Shown piece by piece: positions 6,900 through 10,317 of a DNA stretch of 10,317 nucleotides (positions are counted from its first letter, which is position 1; each line of letters starts with the position of its first letter). The translations under genes and the position numbers were made by a program. The stretch lies in contig JABDIZ010000002.1 in NCBI GenBank assembly GCA_013003465.1, positions 1-10,317 on the forward strand. Direction: 5' to 3'. This DNA comes from Rhodothermaceae bacterium. Lineage in GTDB: Bacteria; Bacteroidota; Rhodothermia; Rhodothermales; Rubricoccaceae. The notes beneath the pieces are model-generated. The model saw only the letters and a list, made by a program, of their open reading frames with translations. It ran no database searches and was not told where the DNA came from.

Positions 6900-7970
6900 A
6901 TGCGCGTCACGACAGCGCCGCCGCTTCCCAACCCCACGCCGCAGGCGCTCGGCTACCGGATGCCCGCCGAGTGGGAACCGCACCAAGCGACCTGGCTGAC
7001 GTGGCCGCACTGCGACGACACGTGGCCTGGGGAGGTGGAGGCGGTCGTCCCGGCCTACCTCGCCATGATCGAGGCGCTGCGGTCGGGCGAGACGGTCTAT
7101 GTCAGTACGCTGGACGAGGCACACTGCGAGGCGGTGCGTGAGCGGCTCCGTGAGGCGAACATCGCCACAGGACCAGGCAGCACGGTGCAGCTCCACGTCC
7201 TCCCCACCGACGACGAGTGGATCCGCGACTACGGCCCCCTCGTTGTCCGCAACCACAACGGCCTCGCGGTCACCGACTGGCTGTTCAACGCTTGGGGCGA
7301 GAAATACGACCGGCCCGGCCCTAACAACACGGTCTCGGCGGCCATCGCCGCCCGCCTGAACCTGCCCCGCTTCGACTGCCCTATCGTGCTCGAAGGCGGC
7401 TCAATTGATGTGAACGGGCAGGGGCTCGCGCTCACCACCTCCTGTTTGCTCCACCCGAACCGCAATCCGGGCCTTTCGCAGGCCGAGATCGAGACGTGGC
7501 TGGGTGAAGGGCTCGGCATCGAGGAGATAGTGTGGCTCGGCGACGGCATCGTGGGCGACGATACCGACGGACACATCGACGACCTCACGCGCTTCGTGGC
7601 GCCGGATACGGTCGTCACAGTTGTGGAGGTAGATCCAACCGATGCCAACTACGCGCCCCTCCGAGAGAATCGAGAACGACTGCGGCGGTACCGGACGCGG
7701 AGCGCCTCGCCGCTCCGCGTGATCGAGTTGCCGATGCCCGCGCCCGTGCTTCACAAAGGCGAGCGACTCCCGGCCTCGTACGCCAACTTCTATCTCGGCA
7801 ACGCCGTACTGCTGCTGCCCGTTTTCGCCGACCCTAACGATGCCGTAGCGGAAGAGCGGCTGCAGGCCCTCTTCCCCACGCGGCGCGTCGTACCGATTGA
7901 TGCCCGCCTCCTCGTGCGCGGGCGCGGGGCCTGCCACTGTCTCACGCAACAGATTCCAGCAAGTCCTTAG
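6900..7970 (+). CDS. aguA: Agmatine deiminase
   Basis: The enzyme hydrolyses agmatine to N-carbamoylputrescine and ammonia, linking SpeA to AguB. It belongs to the guanidine-modifying (PPAD-type) pentein fold. From ATG 6900 the product has 356 residues, the normal family length. Motifs in order are GYRMPAEWEPHQATWLTWPH (18-37), TDDEWIRDYGP (103-113) with the substrate-binding acidic residues, LEGGSIDVNGQG (164-175), DTDGHIDDLTRF (221-232) with the catalytic His, and GACHCLTQQIP near the C-terminus, whose Cys347 is the nucleophile. The last motif is usually preceded by GGG; here it is GRGA. ATG 6846 would add 18 residues of atypical codon use and has only a weak AGG upstream, so 6900 is preferred. 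The gene is probably transcribed with speA and aguB. Its stop overlaps that of the convergent FG-GAP gene. Confidence 0.94.
   Translation: MRVTTAPPLPNPTPQALGYRMPAEWEPHQATWLTWPHCDDTWPGEVEAVVPAYLAMIEALRSGETVYVSTLDEAHCEAVRERLREANIATGPGSTVQLHVLPTDDEWIRDYGPLVVRNHNGLAVTDWLFNAWGEKYDRPGPNNTVSAAIAARLNLPRFDCPIVLEGGSIDVNGQGLALTTSCLLHPNRNPGLSQAEIETWLGEGLGIEEIVWLGDGIVGDDTDGHIDDLTRFVAPDTVVTVVEVDPTDANYAPLRENRERLRRYRTRSASPLRVIELPMPAPVLHKGERLPASYANFYLGNAVLLLPVFADPNDAVAEERLQALFPTRRVVPIDARLLVRGRGACHCLTQQIPASP
7967..7970. other. Second pair of interlocked convergent stop codons (TTAG)
   Basis: aguA ends with TAG at 7968-7970 and the minus-strand FG-GAP gene ends with TAA read from 7969 to 7967. The four bases TTAG carry both stops. 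As at 2792-2795, this leaves no intergenic terminator. Confidence 0.9.
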
Positions 7971-9133
7971 AACAGCCGCACGATGTACGCGGCGCCGGGC
8001 TCTTCATCGCCCGCTTCGCCGATGAGCGCGGTACGCCCATCGAGATCGAGGGCGACGCCGAAGGCCGTGCTGCCGATGTCGATGACAGTGCGCTGCCGCC
8101 ACGTACTCGTCCCCTCGCTCCCGAAGACGTAGACGACGCGGTCGATGTTGTAGGGCAGGCTGAGTTGCTCGGTGTACCCGGCGACGAGGGCACGGTCGCC
8201 GCTGAGCGCCACGGCGGTCCCGAAGGCACCGAAGTCGTAGGCCGTGAGGGGTTCGAGAGTAGCCGTGCGTACCCACCGCTCGCCCTGCCACGCATAGATC
8301 TCGGCCGCCCCGCGTTGGCGCGGCCCCGCGTTGGCGCGGCCCACGAGCATCCGGTCCCCATCGAACGCCACCGCGAGCCGAACGTCGCGGAAGCCGTCGA
8401 TGCGACCCTTGGCCTGCCACGTTCCGGCAGCGTCGCGCTCGTACACGAACACGGCTCCATCGGGTCGCCCCTCGCGCGCGGGCGGCGCCGTCACGGCCAG
8501 TTGGTTGCCCTCAAGCACGAGCCCGGCCCCGAAGCGACCCGGCGCCCCGATGCGGGCCGTCTGTCGCCAGGTTCCCTGCCCGTCGCGTTCGTAGACGAAG
8601 ACCGATCCAGGACGCCCGCTCTCGGGATCGCCTTCGGCCCCCACCAGCGCCTGTTCCCCATCCAACGCCACTGCCACCCCGAACCCGATGATGGCGTCGG
8701 GCGAGCCAGGGAGGAGTTGCGCCGTCTCTGCCCACCGCCCATCGGCCTGGCGCTCGAACAGCAGCACAGGGTTGGGCGTCGTGTCGCCGTGGAAGGCACG
8801 TGAGGCCGCGATGAGGGCGAGGTCCCCGCTGAGCGCGACCGCGTGCCCGAAGAAGCGTTCCGCCGCGCACTCAGAGGCCACGAGGCGCGCAGCGTTCGTG
8901 TACCGGCCGTCCGCGCGGCGTTCGTAGATGTAGGCCGCGCCGGCGTTCTCGCCACAACTCGCTTCCCCGCTCGCGCCGAGGAGCAGCCGCTCGCCGTCGT
9001 AGGCGACGGCCGCGCCGAAGTGATTGCCTGCCGTCGTATCCGCCGACGCGATGCGCTGGATCTGGGCCTGTACGGGGCTGATCGCGAGCAGCGTGAGGAC
9101 GAGCGTGAAGCGGAGCAGGTACACAGGTCGCAT
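7967..9133 (-). CDS. Secreted FG-GAP repeat protein, seven-bladed beta-propeller
   Basis: The product has 388 residues. A signal peptide (residues 1-23, hydrophobic core LLRFTLVLTLLAISPV, cleavage likely after VQA) sends it out of the cytoplasm. The mature part consists of seven repeats of about 50 residues. Each has the pattern FGxAVAL(D/S)G(D/E)xALVGA followed by GxxxVYER..G.W. The FG positions are near 39, 95, 151, 201, 301 and 358, with a degenerate fifth repeat (VRLAVAFDGDRMLVG, about 251) lacking FG. Seven units match a closed integrin-alpha-like beta-propeller. Cys60 and Cys89 may form a disulfide. Such proteins in Bacteroidota are usually extracellular and of unknown ligand. No sorting domain is seen at the C-terminus, which ends in a propeller strand (AAYIVRLF). 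It contains a 16-bp tandem repeat in repeat five. There is no functional link to the polyamine genes beyond the shared stop overlap. Confidence 0.85.
   Translation of the reverse strand: MRPVYLLRFTLVLTLLAISPVQAQIQRIASADTTAGNHFGAAVAYDGERLLLGASGEASCGENAGAAYIYERRADGRYTNAARLVASECAAERFFGHAVALSGDLALIAASRAFHGDTTPNPVLLFERQADGRWAETAQLLPGSPDAIIGFGVAVALDGEQALVGAEGDPESGRPGSVFVYERDGQGTWRQTARIGAPGRFGAGLVLEGNQLAVTAPPAREGRPDGAVFVYERDAAGTWQAKGRIDGFRDVRLAVAFDGDRMLVGRANAGPRQRGAAEIYAWQGERWVRTATLEPLTAYDFGAFGTAVALSGDRALVAGYTEQLSLPYNIDRVVYVFGSEGTSTWRQRTVIDIGSTAFGVALDLDGRTALIGEAGDEEPGAAYIVRLF
8307..8342. repeat. Perfect 16-bp tandem repeat (2.25 copies) inside the FG-GAP gene
   Basis: The unit CGCGTTGGCGCGGCCC occurs at 8311-8326 and 8327-8342, with four further matching bases on the left (8307-8310). 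Each unit with its left flank contains the perfect hairpin CCGCG-TTGG-CGCGG. Because 16 is not a multiple of three, the two copies are read in different frames on the minus strand, as RANAG and then PRQRGA. Confidence 0.9.
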
Positions 9134-9175
9134 GGTGAACTAGTGAAGGGGCCGCTGGGGTGCGCCGCCCGGTAA

Positions 9176-9208
9176 CGCGTTGCACTCGAAACGGCGTGCC
9201 GCGTTGCA
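9176..9208. repeat. 9-base direct repeat in the divergent FG-GAP / transporter promoter region
   Basis: CGCGTTGCA occurs at 9176-9184 and 9200-9208, a 24-base period. The pair lies just upstream of the promoter candidate for the transporter gene, a suitable place for an activator or repressor. The rest of 9134-9254 shows nothing else that I can name, and no preQ1 riboswitch consensus is seen. Confidence 0.4.
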
Positions 9209-9218
9209 TCCGTACGGG

Positions 9219-9226
9219 TACTTTTG
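9219..9226 (+). promoter_or_regulatory. Bacteroidota-type -7 promoter element for the transporter gene
   Basis: TACTTTTG matches the Bacteroidota primary-sigma -7 consensus TAnnTTTG exactly and lies 28 bases before the ATG at 9255, implying a leader of about 20 bases. No TTTG or TTG sits at the usual 19-21 base spacing upstream; the nearest TTG (9204-9206) is too close. The match supports the suggested phylum. Confidence 0.45.
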
Positions 9227-9254
9227 AGCCCCCTCCCCGCTTTCTACCCCATTC

Positions 9255-10016
9255 ATGCGCGCGGCCTACGTCCTCAACCGCCCCCAGAAGGTGTTCGTCG
9301 TCTGCGCGGCGATCTTCCTGACCGCCCTCATCATCGCGGAGGCCACGGCCGGGAAGTTCTTCACGGCGTTCGACCTGCCGTTCACGCTCACGCTCCTCGG
9401 CGTCGAGTTCGACGCAGTCATTATGACGGCGGGTGTGATCGCCTTCCCGGTCACGTTCATTGTGACCGACGTGATGAACGAGTACTTCGGCAAGCGCGGC
9501 ATCCGGTTCGTCACGTTTCTGGGAATGGCGATGGTGGTGTTCGAGTTCCTCATCCTCCAGGCTGCCCTCGCCGTGCCCACCGCGGAGATCTCGCCCGTCC
9601 CGGACGAGGCGTTCGCCAGCGTCTTCGGGACGACGGGCCGCGTCATCATCGGGAGTCTAACGGCCTACCTGATCGGGCAGTTGGCTGACATCGCGCTCTT
9701 CCACTGGCTCCGCCGCCTCACCGACGGGCGGCACCTCTGGCTCCGCGCCACCGGCTCCACGTTCGGCTCGCAGTTCCTGGACACGTTCATCGTGCTCATC
9801 GTCGCCTTCGCGGGCCAACTCGCCTTTGCCGAGATCATCGCCATCACGCTGTTCAACTACGGCTACAAGCTGGTCATCGCGATCGTGATCACGCCGCTGA
9901 TCTACGCCGCGCACGCCGCCATCGACCGCTACCTCGGGCACGAGGTCGCCGAGTCCCTGATCGCGCGCGCGGCACGCGGTGAGCATTCAGTAGCTGAGGC
10001 AGTGACACAGGGCTGA
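9255..10016 (+). CDS. Queuosine precursor transporter (YhhQ / VUT family)
   Basis: The 253-residue integral membrane protein has about six hydrophobic segments (near 13-32, 52-70, 83-105, 128-150, 175-195 and 200-220). Family landmarks are TDVMNEYFGKRG (71-82), the equivalent of the conserved TD.L.E.YGK loop, RATGSTFGSQFLDTFIV (164-180) with its Ser-Gln-Asp-Thr core, and NYGYKLVIAIVITPLIY (201-217). E. coli YhhQ of this family imports preQ0/preQ1-type 7-deazaguanine precursors for the tRNA modification queuosine, so the same role in the inner membrane is likely here. The length is somewhat above the usual 220-235 because of an extended loop at about 106-125 and a polar C-terminal tail. The ATG at 9255 has no Shine-Dalgarno but lies behind a good -7 element. 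It is not adjacent to other queuosine genes in the window. Confidence 0.88.
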   Translation: MRAAYVLNRPQKVFVVCAAIFLTALIIAEATAGKFFTAFDLPFTLTLLGVEFDAVIMTAGVIAFPVTFIVTDVMNEYFGKRGIRFVTFLGMAMVVFEFLILQAALAVPTAEISPVPDEAFASVFGTTGRVIIGSLTAYLIGQLADIALFHWLRRLTDGRHLWLRATGSTFGSQFLDTFIVLIVAFAGQLAFAEIIAITLFNYGYKLVIAIVITPLIYAAHAAIDRYLGHEVAESLIARAARGEHSVAEAVTQG

Positions 10017-10025
10017 CACTGCGGC

Positions 10026-10040
10026 CGCGTAGACTACGCG
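10026..10040. repeat. 15-base perfect palindrome CGCGTAG-A-CTACGCG
   Basis: Seven-base arms (10026-10032 and 10034-10040) flank a single central A. The element sits ten bases after the transporter's stop and 21 bases before the ATG at 10062. A one-base loop cannot form a normal RNA hairpin, and no T-run follows, so a dimeric DNA-binding protein's operator is more likely than a terminator. Confidence 0.45.
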
Positions 10041-10061
10041 CGTACCCGCTCCCGCGCGCTC

Positions 10062-10317
10062 ATGTCTGCCGCCCTTTCCTGCCCTTCCCCTTCCCTCCGT
10101 CCCGTCTGCCCCGTGCAGCCCCCGACCCCGTGGAGCCTAGAGCAGACGCTCCGCACCCTCCGCGAACGCCGCCTCGTGCTTACCGAGACGAGCCGCGGGA
10201 TGCGCATCCGCCACCGGCATCGCCACCACCTGCCCGGCCTTGACGAGGCGCTCGATGCTTACGCCTCCGTGCTGCGCGTGTGGCTTCGGCTCGGTGGGCC
10301 GAACTTGGATGCACCCG
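10062..10317 (+). CDS. Start of an unidentified gene running off the window (3'-partial)
   Basis: From the ATG at 10062 the frame stays open for 85 codons to the window edge, with the strongly G/C third positions of its neighbours. The first 23 residues are rich in proline, serine and cysteine and unlikely to be structured. Residues 24-78 (WSLEQTLRTLRERRLVLTET ... LDEALDAYASVLRVWLRLG) look like a compact helix-strand-strand-helix unit. In pattern this recalls the small TubC-type N-terminal domain, which also occurs at the front of replication- and primase-associated proteins, but the resemblance is weak. The basic run MRIRHRHRHH (47-56) could contact nucleic acid. I do not assign a function. 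A later start, such as GTG at 10113, is possible. Confidence 0.5.
   Translation, partial: MSAALSCPSPSLRPVCPVQPPTPWSLEQTLRTLRERRLVLTETSRGMRIRHRHRHHLPGLDEALDAYASVLRVWLRLGGPNLDAP

Noticed and set aside
8307..8342. CRISPR-like or mobile-element repeat
   Set aside because: There are just over two units with no spacers, and the repeat lies inside an intact coding frame.
8165..8803. Open frame of 212 codons on the plus strand opposite the FG-GAP gene
   Set aside because: The translation only mirrors the repeats of the opposite strand, and no independent start context or motif is seen.
9134..9254. preQ1 riboswitch before the queuosine-precursor transporter
   Set aside because: Neither the short preQ1-I pattern nor the larger preQ1-II pattern can be found by eye. 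The leader implied by the promoter element is only about 20 bases.

Overview
The window is GC-rich chromosomal DNA, densely coded on both strands. Shine-Dalgarno sequences are weak or absent at most starts. One clean match to the Bacteroidota -7 promoter element (TAnnTTTG, at 9219) and the gene mix point to a high-GC member of Bacteroidota, with the Rhodothermales/Rubricoccaceae/Salinibacter group as my best guess. That placement is inference and has not been tested by any search.

Layout: (1) 1-747 holds two small, overlapping or adjacent genes for hydrophobic membrane proteins of unknown function. (2) 748-947 is a 200-base non-coding stretch with a weak promoter candidate and two short inverted repeats. 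(3) 948-2795 is a probable two-gene unit: a single-pass membrane protein with two PEGA-type domains, then a secreted protein with an alpha-helical repeat-like region and two tandem ComEA-type helix-hairpin-helix DNA-binding domains. (4) 2792-7970 is the heart of the window, a polyamine locus. A deoxyhypusine-synthase-family gene lies on the minus strand. Divergent from it are arginine decarboxylase (speA), N-carbamoylputrescine amidase (aguB) and agmatine deiminase (aguA). Together the three plus-strand genes encode arginine -> agmatine -> N-carbamoylputrescine -> putrescine. The DHS-family enzyme probably extends putrescine to a triamine such as homospermidine or spermidine by NAD-dependent aminobutyl transfer, without S-adenosylmethionine decarboxylase. 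(5) 7967-9133 (minus) encodes a secreted seven-repeat FG-GAP beta-propeller. (6) 9255-10016 encodes a YhhQ-type queuosine-precursor transporter. (7) A gene beginning at 10062 runs off the window end.

Two architectural points stand out. Both convergent gene pairs (2792-2795 and 7967-7970) interlock their stop codons within four bases, so there is no space for a terminator between them. A perfect 16-bp tandem repeat inside the FG-GAP gene is read in two different frames. I saw no tRNA, rRNA, CRISPR array, insertion sequence or phage gene. The most interesting system here is the compact divergent polyamine locus with a bacterial DHS homologue. It is a coherent pathway rather than a clearly undescribed system.
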